Positions 24,668 to 32,290 of a stretch of DNA of 47,630 nt are shown here, piece by piece (position 1 is the stretch's first letter; the number at the start of each line of letters is the position of its first letter). Both the position numbers and the translations under genes were made by a program. A model generated the notes under the pieces. That model saw only the letters and a list, made by a program, of their open reading frames with translations. It made no database searches and had not been told where the DNA came from. Origin of the DNA: Candidatus Aerophobota bacterium (GTDB lineage Bacteria > Chlamydiota > Chlamydiia > Chlamydiales > Simkaniaceae); assembly GCA_002401865.1 (NCBI GenBank), contig NVUK01000010.1:1-47630 (forward strand), in the 5' to 3' direction.

Positions 24668-24982
24668 ATGTCAATAGAATTAATAATGCAAAATTTACCG
24701 GAGCAGGTGTCACCAGAACAAGCAAATCAGGATGTACTTAATATGCGAGAATCATCATTAGCAGTGATAACATTTGCACATGATGTTTTCTTAAGGGGAG
24801 TTGAAGTGAACTTTACCGACGAGGGAGTGATTGCTCTAAGTGAGGAAAGTCTGAATTTTATAGCGACACGGACAGGACAGGAGCCGTCAGAAGAGTCTAG
24901 GGCAGAAATACTGACGACAGCACAACTAATGCACGCCGTTTATTGCGAAAAAACAGATCAAGTTCCAATAATGCCAGGATAG
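24668..24982 (+). CDS. Small acidic unknown protein, cassette B of four
   Basis: This 104-residue paralog starts MSIELIMQNLPEQVS and ends IMPG. A 47-nt stretch (24797-24843) is identical to the same part of A and C, while the segments before (residues 20-45) and after (around 80-100) differ more than expected from the core. GAGAAGGGA is the RBS. Terminator and promoter are its own. Function is unknown. Confidence 0.75.
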   Translation: MSIELIMQNLPEQVSPEQANQDVLNMRESSLAVITFAHDVFLRGVEVNFTDEGVIALSEESLNFIATRTGQEPSEESRAEILTTAQLMHAVYCEKTDQVPIMPG

Positions 24983-25019
24983 TGGTTATATATAAGAATA
25001 ACGCAGTATCATCATTCAA

Positions 25020-25046
25020 AGAGTAGCATATAGCTGCTCTTTTTTT
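25020..25046 (+). terminator. Terminator of cassette B
   Basis: AGAGTAGC (25020-25027), loop ATATA, GCTGCTCT (25033-25040), followed by a T run to 25046. Confidence 0.85.
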
Positions 25047-25093
25047 GTTTAAATATATGATGTTTTTTTAATTTATTTTTATCTGTGTTAAAG

Positions 25094-25122
25094 TTAATTT
25101 TTACTCATTGATATGTTATAAT
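25094..25122 (+). promoter_or_regulatory. Promoter of cassette C
   Basis: TTAATT (25094-25099), 17-nt spacer, TATAAT (25117-25122), again in the shared leader sequence. Confidence 0.6.
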
Positions 25123-25167
25123 AATACCACATGTTAATTAATTTTTTACAAAAAAAGGGAGAAGGGA

Positions 25168-25479
25168 ATGTCAATAGCAGTACTTATGCAAAATTTACCG
25201 GCGCAGGTGTCACAGGAACAAGCAAATCAATTAGTAATTAGTACGCGAGAAGGATCATTAGCAAAGGTGACATTTATACGTGATCAGTTCTTCGCGGGAG
25301 TTGAAGTGAACTTTACCGACGAGGGAGTGATTGCTCTAAGTGATGAGAGTCTGGATTTTTTAGCGACACGGGTAGGAAGGGAGCCGTCAGAAGAGTCTAG
25401 GGCAGAAATGCAGCTGGAGGCGCGAATTATACACGCCGTTTATTGCGAAAAATTGAATCAAGACTCAATACCAGGATAG
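25168..25479 (+). CDS. Small acidic unknown protein, cassette C of four
   Basis: This 103-residue paralog starts MSIAVLMQNLPAQVS and ends SIPG. It is closest to A over the first 30 residues and in the region after the core, but shares ESRAE and HAVYCEK with B, a mosaic pattern that fits gene conversion among the copies. GAGAAGGGA is the RBS. It has its own promoter and terminator. Function is unknown. Confidence 0.75.
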   Translation: MSIAVLMQNLPAQVSQEQANQLVISTREGSLAKVTFIRDQFFAGVEVNFTDEGVIALSDESLDFLATRVGREPSEESRAEMQLEARIIHAVYCEKLNQDSIPG

Positions 25480-25518
25480 TGGTTATTTAGACAAGAATAA
25501 CACAATATCGTCATTCAA

Positions 25519-25545
25519 AGAGTAGCATATAGCTACTCTTTTTTT
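25519..25545 (+). terminator. Terminator of cassette C
   Basis: AGAGTAGC (25519-25526), loop ATATA, GCTACTCT (25532-25539), then T run. Here the wobble pair of A and B is replaced by a T-A pair. Confidence 0.85.
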
Positions 25546-25625
25546 GTTTATATTAAGTTTACATAATATGTATTAGTGTGATATACTATTATAGTTAAAA
25601 TTACTTTTATAAGCGAGGGAAGGGC

Positions 25626-25961
25626 ATGTCAATACCATTAATACTACAAAATTTACCGGCGCAGGTGTCACACGCGCAAGCCATGGAAGTTGTAGCGGAT
25701 CTTCGACAAAACTCAGCATCATTATCAGTAGAAAAAGTTAAAGAAGTATATGATGGTTTCTTAGGGGGAGTTGTACCCACCTTTAATAACGCAGGTTTGA
25801 TCACTTTAAGTGAGGAGAGCTTGAATGTTATAGGTAGAAATGTGGGAATAAGGGAAGAGCATTTGTCAGAAAGGACTCGGGACGAGTTACTCGTGCAGAT
25901 ACAAGTTACACACGCCATTTACCTCGAAAAAGCGAATCAAGGACCAACAATGGCAGGATAG
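25626..25961 (+). CDS. Small unknown protein, diverged cassette D of four
   Basis: The 111-residue product keeps the family N-terminus MSIPLILQNLPAQVS and the core pattern F-N--GLITLSEESLN, then HAIYLEKANQ and the end TMAG. It lacks the 47-nt identical core of A-C and carries small insertions, so it is the oldest or least-converted copy. The RBS is GGAAGGG. A promoter is less clear (TATACT or TATTAT around 25582-25592). The terminator matches the family hairpin. Function is unknown. Confidence 0.72.
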   Translation: MSIPLILQNLPAQVSHAQAMEVVADLRQNSASLSVEKVKEVYDGFLGGVVPTFNNAGLITLSEESLNVIGRNVGIREEHLSERTRDELLVQIQVTHAIYLEKANQGPTMAG

Positions 25962-26000
25962 CGGTTCTTGATACAAGAATAACACAGTGTCCTAATTCAA

Positions 26001-26029
26001 AGAGCAGCTAAAAAGCTGCTCTTTTTTTT
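26001..26029 (+). terminator. Terminator of cassette D
   Basis: AGAGCAGC (26001-26008), 6-nt loop, GCTGCTCT (26015-26022), then T7. The variable base pair is C-G here. It lies directly before the convergent htpX stop. Confidence 0.85.
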
Positions 26030-26031
26030 GT

Positions 26032-26946
26032 TTAAACGTCTAAGGCTTCAAGTTGCTTGATCCGTTCTTCAATAGGGGGATGTGTAGCAAAAAAGCGAAA
26101 CTTGGATTTTTGTGATTTGTTAATCATCGCTGCTGCATAAGGCTTGAGCTCCAAGGCTTCTTTTTTACTCGCGATCGCGCCAAGCTTTAAAGTTTTAAGC
26201 GCTCCAATCATGGACGCGGGGCTTGTTACCCTAGCGGCACTTGCATCGGCTTTAAATTCCCGTTTTCTAGAAACAAATGCGAGAAGCATCAAGCCTGGAA
26301 TCATCAAAATTATTTCTGTGATAAATGTCGTAATATAAAAAGAGAAGTAGGATCCGCTACGATTATTGGATTTTTGTCCTCGCCCCATTTGAGTGATTGC
26401 ATAAGCAATTATTCTCGATAAGAAAATTACAAAAGAATTGATTGTGCCTTGTAGTAGTGTCATGGAGACCATGTCTCCTGAGCGTATATGGGACAGCTCA
26501 TGAGCAAGTACGGCGCTTAGCTCATTATCATTCATCGTTTCAATAAGCGCGCTAGAAACAGCTATCATCGACGTTTTTTGGCTTCGTCCTGTAGCAAAAG
26601 CATTTAATGTTTTGGATTGAAAAATCCCTAATTCAATCGTATGGGGAAATTTGGCTTTTTTACAAATCTCCTCTACTAAACGCACTAGCCGCGTCTCATT
26701 ATTGTCCCAAGTTTTACCCTGTTTAATCAAACGTACGCGCATAGCCATGCGTGCAAATCTTTTAGAAAAGAAAAGCGCGATAAAAGCGCCTCCAAAACCC
26801 CAGAGAAGAGAAAAGATAAGTAGAGACGAAACAGAGAGGCCATGTCTTGTTAAATAGGGAGATACTTGAAATATCGAAAGAACAATAGATAGTGTAAGCA
26901 CGATGATGATATTCAAACATGCAAAAGTAAGTATACGTCTTAACAT
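26032..26946 (-). CDS. htpX: HtpX-family membrane zinc metalloprotease
   Basis: HtpX degrades misfolded or damaged inner-membrane proteins with its active site facing the cytoplasm. The 304-residue protein has two N-terminal transmembrane helices (about 8-28 and 37-60), the zinc motif HELSH (149-153), two more hydrophobic helices (about 163-185 and 200-225), and REFKADASAARV, which provides the third zinc ligand. Length is normal. It is convergent with cassette D. The next gene upstream on the other strand is a small hypothetical. Confidence 0.94.
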   Translation of the reverse strand: MLRRILTFACLNIIIVLTLSIVLSIFQVSPYLTRHGLSVSSLLIFSLLWGFGGAFIALFFSKRFARMAMRVRLIKQGKTWDNNETRLVRLVEEICKKAKFPHTIELGIFQSKTLNAFATGRSQKTSMIAVSSALIETMNDNELSAVLAHELSHIRSGDMVSMTLLQGTINSFVIFLSRIIAYAITQMGRGQKSNNRSGSYFSFYITTFITEIILMIPGLMLLAFVSRKREFKADASAARVTSPASMIGALKTLKLGAIASKKEALELKPYAAAMINKSQKSKFRFFATHPPIEERIKQLEALDV

Positions 26947-27117
26947 CGATTGTCTCCTTGATATGAACTTGTTGTGGCTTTCATTTTAAACGAAATAAGA
27001 AAAAAAAACTAGTTTAAATAGTTAGATAAATTAATTTAATTGGAATCAAGTTAAAATTAAATGGAATAAAATTAGACTTTATGTGAAAACTTCTTAGAAA
27101 ATTTAAGATAAAGGTTA

Positions 27118-27333
27118 ATGATGACAGATAAAACAAAAGGTGTTTTAAAACATTTGCTCGCACACAATCAAGCAAAAGCAATGCTTAACGCTAGAACTTA
27201 TCCTTACATCCTAGTCACATGTAATCCCGACGGTAGCGAGGGTGATGTCGACGTTGAGTTATCGTTTCATGGTAATGAAGATTTGCTCAGTTATATCATG
27301 GAGCAAGTAGGAGACTATTTTCAAGCCAAGTAA
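27118..27333 (+). CDS. Small conserved-looking hypothetical protein
   Basis: The product has 71 residues (70 if the second ATG at 27121 is used). It has no membrane segment and a balanced composition, with VDVELSFHGNEDLLSYIMEQVGDYF at the C-terminal half. An AAGATAAAGG-like purine stretch precedes the ATG. In C. trachomatis a small hypothetical gene (CT849.1, from memory) precedes CT850-CT851-CT852, and here the gene lies in the corresponding place before the 27420 gene, map and the MarC gene. I cannot test homology. Function is unknown. Confidence 0.6.
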   Translation: MMTDKTKGVLKHLLAHNQAKAMLNARTYPYILVTCNPDGSEGDVDVELSFHGNEDLLSYIMEQVGDYFQAK

Positions 27334-27419
27334 AAGAGCCTTCTTTTACAAAAAAGCACGAGCTCTGTTATAAAGGGATTCCAACCTCTTTACAAATAAA
27401 ATTAAAGGCCATTTAAACA

Positions 27420-28286
27420 ATGCTAAGCGCTTTAGAAGAAGTAACGCAACAAGAGAAAAAGTATCTAAACGATTCTTTTGTAAAAAAAGCTTTTCCCTTA
27501 GCTACTGTATGGATGTTGCTAATTCATATTGCGCTATTTGGATTGATTTTACCACTCTACTATTATCTTATTGGCGTAACACTAGCAATGCTATCTTTGC
27601 GCTATACGTTTAAAGCGGGCTTTTCAAAAAAAAGAGCATGGAAGCTTGCTTTATTAGCGCTTGCTGCGCAGTTAATTTTTTTTCTATTTTCACCTTTTTC
27701 GCTTGTGCTGCAAGCTTTAGCAGCTGGATGGACATCTTCACTACTTATTGGGCTGTGGGCGCAATATTTTGCAGGTAAGGAGGAGCGTGCTTATGTGCAT
27801 ATGTTACGCAGTAAAGAAAATAACTATTTAGATGCTCTGAAACAGTTAAGAGAGAAAATACAAGAAAAAGAGAGGGGTATTCTTGAGCACAAGCGGCAAA
27901 GTGGCGATGAAAGCGTAGAAAAGCAGGAGCAAATTCGAGAATTGAATAAGCTTCTTAGCTATAAAGAAAAAGAGATAGAAAAATTTTATCAAGACAAACA
28001 AAGCTTTACAAGCCTTGCAAAAAGTGACAGAGAAGATTTAATTGTTTTACGCGGAGAATTAACAGAGAAACGCAGTAGTGAGAAAAGTAGTTTAGCGCAC
28101 ATTACATCCCTACGCCGCGCGGTACAAAAATTACAGCAAAAAGTAAATTATTACCGTGTCGAACATTTTCATCGCGGAGCTATGTTTGATTTATACAATC
28201 AACAAAAAACTCTTCCCACTATGGATAATATTACCCTACCTAAAAAAACTGTTCGTCCTTTAAAAACTGAACAGAGCAAAAAATAG
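27420..28286 (+). CDS. Membrane protein with coiled-coil tail; frame broken at A6 tract; possible inclusion membrane protein
   Basis: The 288-residue open frame has a hydrophilic N-terminus (1-27), two hydrophobic blocks (about 28-62 and 75-115) and a long charged coiled coil (about 120-250). This bilobed-hydrophobic plus coiled-coil layout is like chlamydial Inc proteins. The frame stops at 28284-28286 directly after AGC-AAA-AAA. A clean open frame continues in the -1 frame to 28558 with the same Lys/Glu-rich coiled-coil character but without any start codon near its beginning. Joined, the protein would be about 378 residues. Position beside map fits C. trachomatis CT850, an Inc protein of about 400 residues, but homology is unverified. 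Confidence 0.72.
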   Translation: MLSALEEVTQQEKKYLNDSFVKKAFPLATVWMLLIHIALFGLILPLYYYLIGVTLAMLSLRYTFKAGFSKKRAWKLALLALAAQLIFFLFSPFSLVLQALAAGWTSSLLIGLWAQYFAGKEERAYVHMLRSKENNYLDALKQLREKIQEKERGILEHKRQSGDESVEKQEQIRELNKLLSYKEKEIEKFYQDKQSFTSLAKSDREDLIVLRGELTEKRSSEKSSLAHITSLRRAVQKLQQKVNYYRVEHFHRGAMFDLYNQQKTLPTMDNITLPKKTVRPLKTEQSKK

Positions 28287-28558
28287 AGCCTTCTGTCAAA
28301 GCTTTTTCTGAGCTTATCGATAAGCTCTCTAAACAAAAATCGCATTATCAAACAGCCTTTGGTGCCTGCTCCGATGAGTTGCTGCTTTTAACAAAGCAGG
28401 TAAAAGCGAAGAAAAAAGATCTGCAACTCACAGCGCATATAGCAGAGAAAAAAGCACGCAAATCGGAGTTGAAAGATTTACTCAATGATATCAATCGCAA
28501 AATATTCATTTTGAAAAAAGAGCAAATTGAAGAAGCAAAAACCGCCATGCATGTTTAA
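28283..28558 (+). pseudogene. Out-of-frame (-1) continuation of the 27420 gene
   Basis: Reading from ATA at 28283 gives IEPSVKAFSELIDKLSKQK and then a Lys-rich coiled-coil segment ending KTAMHV with TAA at 28556-28558. There is no ATG or GTG before the last codons; the first TTG is 30 codons in and lacks an RBS. The intact frame of over 90 codons therefore makes sense only as the 3' part of the upstream gene. A lost or gained base in the A6 tract at 28278-28283, programmed slippage, or an assembly error are the alternatives. It ends 12 nt before the convergent map stop. Confidence 0.65.
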
Positions 28559-28570
28559 ATAGGCTTGAGA

Positions 28571-29449
28571 TTATCCATTTACAGTAAGGATTTCATAACC
28601 TGTCTCAGTAATTAATACAGTATGTTCCCACTGGGCGCTAGCTTTTCCATCGATGGTACGCGCTGTCCATTTATCTTCTTTATCAACAACAGAGCGTTTA
28701 GCTCCACCATTGATCATAGGCTCGATGGTGAAAATCATGCCTGGAGCAAGCGGGATATTAACGGAGTTGTAGTGGTGAGGAATTTGAGGGTTTTCATGGA
28801 AATCACATCCTACGCCGTGCCCTACAAATTCATTAACCACAGAGACAGGATAAGCTTTAGCTATATCTTCTATCGTCTTTCCAATGTCTGAGACGGGAAT
28901 ACCAGGCTTTAAAATAGCAATTGAAGCATCTAGCGCCTTTTTAGCTACGTCTACAACCAGCTGTTTCTCTTCACTAATAGCGCCAATGCATACCATTTTG
29001 CTACAGTCTCCATAGTAACCGTCTAAAATAGAGGTGACGTCGATGTTAAGGATATCGCCTTGTTTTAAAACAGTTTCATCAGGAATGCCATGGCAGATCA
29101 CTTCATTAAGTGATGTACAGATGGTGCGAGGAAAGGGAGGGTAGCCATAACCCAGAGGTGCGGGCGTAGCGCCTGCTTTTTTATGTAGCTGCGCAGAAAG
29201 GGTGTCTAGCTCGATTAATTTTACCCCAACTTTTGCATATTGGACGAGTTGATCTAAAATAGAGGCTGCTAGTTGGCATGCTTTACGAATTTTATCGATC
29301 TCTTCGTCTGTTTTTAAGTGGACCTGAAACTGTTTTTTATATTTTTGGCGTAAGTCTTGATTCAGGGTGACAATAGGATTATTGGGGTAGTGACATTTTT
29401 TCCATTTTTTACCACTGCCACAGGGACATAAATCATTTCTAGAAATCAT
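28571..29449 (-). CDS. map: Methionine aminopeptidase with N-terminal SEC-C zinc motif
   Basis: The enzyme removes the initiator methionine. The 292-residue protein begins with a SEC-C motif (C8, C10, C19, H20 in CPCGSGKKWKKCH), found in chlamydial and some other bacterial Map proteins, followed by a type I catalytic domain. Metal-ligand regions are visible: LNIDVTS, YGDCSKM, GHGVGCDFHENP, FTIEPMI and WEHTVLITE. It overlaps the upstream truA by 4 nt (ATGA). It corresponds to CT851 by position and architecture. Confidence 0.96.
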   Translation of the reverse strand: MISRNDLCPCGSGKKWKKCHYPNNPIVTLNQDLRQKYKKQFQVHLKTDEEIDKIRKACQLAASILDQLVQYAKVGVKLIELDTLSAQLHKKAGATPAPLGYGYPPFPRTICTSLNEVICHGIPDETVLKQGDILNIDVTSILDGYYGDCSKMVCIGAISEEKQLVVDVAKKALDASIAILKPGIPVSDIGKTIEDIAKAYPVSVVNEFVGHGVGCDFHENPQIPHHYNSVNIPLAPGMIFTIEPMINGGAKRSVVDKEDKWTARTIDGKASAQWEHTVLITETGYEILTVNG

Positions 29450-30228
29450 AACGTGATGCCTTCAGTTATTGCGTGTTGTTTATAATATACTTTTTGTAAA
29501 AAAAGTCCTTGAGCAGGCGCTGTTTCTCCACCATCTACTCTGTTTTTTCCCGCAATAATAGCGGGTATGTTTTCAGGATCAATCCTTTTTTTTCCTACAT
29601 GCACTAAAGTACCTACAATATTTCTCACCATCTTATACATAAAGCTGTCACCACACACATTAAAGGTATACTTTTGAGGTCCTGTTTGCTCTAGAGAGAG
29701 ATCAAATAGCGTACGTGTATGATTTGCATAAGGAGTGTTTCCTTGGTTAACAAAAGCAGTGAAATCGTGTGTGCCCAAAAAGTGGGGCATCGCTGCTTTT
29801 ATACTTTTTAAGCATAAAGGAGATAAAATATGCCAGCTGTAAAAACGGTCAAAAGGGTGATGGTAGGGGCCCGTTGTAATGTGGTATTGATAACTCTTTT
29901 TTAACACATGGATCGAAGGGTAAAAATCTAACGCACACACATCGACGTGAAAAACACGGATACTTCTGGGAAGCATCTGGTTAAGACTTAATTGTAATTG
30001 GCCGGTGGTAATAGTACTGCCTTTGACAGAAAAACAGACTACTTGCCCCTGCGCATGTACACCTGCATCTGTACGAGAAGCGGCTTCTAATTTGAGGGGT
30101 TGGTTAAAGATTTTCTCTAAAGCTGCAGAGAGAGTTGCTTCAATAGTGGCAAGATCTTTTTGTGAGTGTTGCCACCCAAAAAAATCTGTGCCGTCATAGC
30201 TAACTATAAGTTTAAATCGGTGTTCCAT
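29446..30228 (-). CDS. truA: tRNA pseudouridine(38-40) synthase TruA
   Basis: TruA converts uridines 38-40 in the anticodon arm to pseudouridine. I use the ATG at 30228, giving 260 residues that begin MEHRFKLIVSYDG as in the family; a TTG at 30246 adds six residues and has no better RBS. The catalytic Asp is D54 in SRTDAGVHA. DFYPSIHVLKKSYQY and MVRNIVGTLVHVGK are family blocks. It is coupled to map by a 4-nt overlap. Confidence 0.94.
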   Translation of the reverse strand: MEHRFKLIVSYDGTDFFGWQHSQKDLATIEATLSAALEKIFNQPLKLEAASRTDAGVHAQGQVVCFSVKGSTITTGQLQLSLNQMLPRSIRVFHVDVCALDFYPSIHVLKKSYQYHITTGPYHHPFDRFYSWHILSPLCLKSIKAAMPHFLGTHDFTAFVNQGNTPYANHTRTLFDLSLEQTGPQKYTFNVCGDSFMYKMVRNIVGTLVHVGKKRIDPENIPAIIAGKNRVDGGETAPAQGLFLQKVYYKQHAITEGITL

Positions 30229-30267
30229 ATGGGGCAAGTATAACAAAAAAAGCTCTTTTTTAGGATC

Positions 30268-30861
30268 TTAAATTGAAAAAAATCCCTTGATGCCATCAAA
30301 GAACATTTCAAAAGCCATGATGACTAAAATCATCCCCATGAGTTTTTCTAAAGCTTGTAAAAACTTTGTGCCTAAAACTTTTTTTAATAAAGGGAGGGAC
30401 ATTAAAATACATAGGGATAAAGTGAGTACTATTCCAACAGAGATTATCAGTACAGAGACATGTTCTGTTTTTGAAAAAACCATGGTGGCGGCTAAGACCG
30501 CAGGTCCAGAGATTAACGGAATAGCGAGGGGAACAATAAAGGGCTCCTCATTCATCGTATGTCCAGCTGCTTTTTCTTGAGGAAAAATCATTTTTACCGC
30601 AATAAGAAATAAAATAGTTCCACCTGCGACATTGACAATGTGTAAATTGATTTTTAGTATGTCTAATAAACCCTCTCCTAAAAAGGCAAAAAGCAGAATA
30701 ACAAAGAGCGCAATGATATGTTCTCTTACAATAATATAGCGCTGCCTTTTTACTGGAATATCGTGCAGTAAAGAAGAAAAAACAGGCACATTACCAATAG
30801 GGTCCATCAAAAGAAAAAGCGTTAAACAAACTGACATAAAAGAAGCAATGCTAACATCCAT
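30268..30861 (-). CDS. yhgN: MarC/YhgN family membrane protein
   Basis: The 197-residue protein has about six transmembrane helices and family blocks such as FLLMDPIGNVPVF near the N-terminus and PLAIPLISGPAVLAATMV in the middle. The family is widespread; its transport function has not been established. It lies upstream of truA and map on the same strand and matches the position of CT852 in C. trachomatis, so it is probably part of this operon. Confidence 0.9.
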   Translation of the reverse strand: MDVSIASFMSVCLTLFLLMDPIGNVPVFSSLLHDIPVKRQRYIIVREHIIALFVILLFAFLGEGLLDILKINLHIVNVAGGTILFLIAVKMIFPQEKAAGHTMNEEPFIVPLAIPLISGPAVLAATMVFSKTEHVSVLIISVGIVLTLSLCILMSLPLLKKVLGTKFLQALEKLMGMILVIMAFEMFFDGIKGFFSI

Positions 30862-30926
30862 AAAATAACTATTTCTCCATACTCTCTAAAAAATAATGCA
30901 TAGATCTTTGATCTATATTTTATCAA

Positions 30927-31907
30927 TTAATTTTCACACACTAGCTCTAACCTAGCAATAACTTTTTTAAGCGTTAGCAAATCGCTCTTGGGCAGTTTAT
31001 CTATTTTGATTATAAAATCGCAGTTTTTTAGAAAAGCGGCATTTGTCCAGTTAGCCGAGCCAAATAAAAATTCTCTATGGTCAATAAGGGCCCATTTGTG
31101 GTGTAAAAGAGCTTCTCCTTTAGAGCGGTAAATTTTTATGCCGCAGCCCTCAATCTTCTTTAATAGACTAAAAGAAGCCCCTTTAGCGCATGTTTTATCG
31201 GCAAAAATAGTGACATCTACCCCGCGATTTTTTGCCCTAATTAAACTCTCTCCAATTTTTTGGTGTGTAAATGTAAACATGGCGACAGAAATGCTTTTTT
31301 TTGCCTGGTCTAGTGTAGATATAAGCGTAGAAAGAGCGTTTGTTCCTGCTTGGGGAAGTCTAAAAAAATGCACCTGACTTGTACCAAGATTAACCTTGGC
31401 TTCCGCTACTTCTTCTTCCCATAAAGAGACGAGTTGTGGGCTGAAAAATCCTAGCGTTATATTGCGGTGCACCTGCGATGAGGCGAGTGTTAAATTAGAA
31501 GAGGATAAAAAAAGTATAGTATGATCAATAAGAGCCGTTTTTTCGTGTGCTAGCCCTTTAGCTGATAAAGGTTTGAGAAAAGAGGATTGCGGAAATAAAC
31601 GCTCTACTTTCTTTTTATAACGTTTGTCATAACCCACTACTACGTCACATCCTTGAACTCTTTTTTTCATTAAAATATTTGCTAGTAGAGGATCGTTAAA
31701 AGAAAAAGAGCTGAGATGAATACGCTTTTTTGCGCCGTGAATAAATGTTATTAGGGGTGATCTTAGAGAAACCGCCTGAGAATCATATAATACAATAGGA
31801 TTTTCTGGGCAGGGTAGAGGGATATAGATCACCCATAAGAAAAATAAAAGAAGAAATAATAAGGCAATAGTAAGGCTAAAAGCCTTAAACCTTTTCCCCT
31901 TCAGCAC
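30927..31907 (-). CDS. Phospholipase D-like protein with N-terminal membrane anchor
   Basis: The 326-residue protein has one N-terminal hydrophobic helix (about 9-29), acting as a signal anchor or uncleaved signal, then two phospholipase D/nuclease domains, each with an H-x-K-x4-D motif: HEKTALID (121-128) and H269-H-K271-x4-D276, followed by GSANWT. Both are complete, so catalytic activity is plausible; phospholipid or nucleic acid substrates cannot be distinguished. The start is GTG at 31907, inside the end of rpmB (23-nt overlap); no other start keeps the anchor. It matches CT084 by position. Confidence 0.88.
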   Translation of the reverse strand: MLKGKRFKAFSLTIALLFLLLFFLWVIYIPLPCPENPIVLYDSQAVSLRSPLITFIHGAKKRIHLSSFSFNDPLLANILMKKRVQGCDVVVGYDKRYKKKVERLFPQSSFLKPLSAKGLAHEKTALIDHTILFLSSSNLTLASSQVHRNITLGFFSPQLVSLWEEEVAEAKVNLGTSQVHFFRLPQAGTNALSTLISTLDQAKKSISVAMFTFTHQKIGESLIRAKNRGVDVTIFADKTCAKGASFSLLKKIEGCGIKIYRSKGEALLHHKWALIDHREFLFGSANWTNAAFLKNCDFIIKIDKLPKSDLLTLKKVIARLELVCEN

Positions 31908-32160
31908 GTAGCTTCGCTACTGTTTTATTAATACCGACTTTATCAAGAATTCTTAAACCATGCATCGATAGTTTTAACGTAATAAAACGGTTTTCTTCGC
32001 TATACCAAAAGCGCTTTTTGAAAATATTAGGAAGGAAACGTCTTTTTACACAACCTGTAATGTTAAGACCAATACCCTTCTTTTTTTTAGCAATACCGCG
32101 TTTAGAATAACTCTTTCCGGTTGATGTTTTTTTCTTTGTAACAATACACTTTCTGGACAT
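31885..32160 (-). CDS. rpmB: Ribosomal protein bL28
   Basis: bL28 is a small basic protein of the 50S subunit. The 91-residue product starts MSRKCIVTKKKTSTGKSYSK and contains KRRFLPNIFKKRFW and LKLSMHGLRILDKVG, typical of the family. The Cys at position 5 is kept, but the zinc-ribbon pairs seen in some bL28 are not. It matches CT086. The following phospholipase D-like gene starts within it. Confidence 0.94.
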   Translation of the reverse strand: MSRKCIVTKKKTSTGKSYSKRGIAKKKKGIGLNITGCVKRRFLPNIFKKRFWYSEENRFITLKLSMHGLRILDKVGINKTVAKLRAEGEKV

Positions 32161-32198
32161 TAGATTTCCCTGTCTCTATATCTGTAATTTGATCCCCA

Positions 32199-32228
32199 AT
32201 AATATCAGTTTAAGTCAATTTACTTCAA
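32199..32228 (-). promoter_or_regulatory. Predicted rpmB promoter
   Basis: On the minus strand TTGAAG (complement of 32223-32228), 18-nt spacer, TATTAT (complement of 32199-32204), 38 nt before the rpmB start. Confidence 0.45.
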
Positions 32229-32232
32229 GCTA

Positions 32233-32261
32233 TTGATTTCTATGTAAAAAAAGAGTAATAA
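32233..32261 (+). promoter_or_regulatory. Predicted sthA promoter
   Basis: TTGATT (32233-32238), 17-nt spacer, TAATAA (32256-32261), 29 nt before the sthA start. It is back-to-back with the rpmB promoter. Confidence 0.4.
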
Positions 32262-32290
32262 ATATTTAATATTGTTCATGGGGAAAATGG

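Noticed and set aside
28278-28283. Canonical programmed -1 slippery site
   Set aside because: The sequence is C-AAA-AAA-T, not A-AAA-AAG or another X-XXY-YYZ heptamer, so a classic ribosomal site is not supported; slippage during transcription or a mutation remains possible.
28622-28891. Plus-strand open frame inside map
   Set aside because: map is strongly supported by its metal-ligand motifs; this frame has no RBS.
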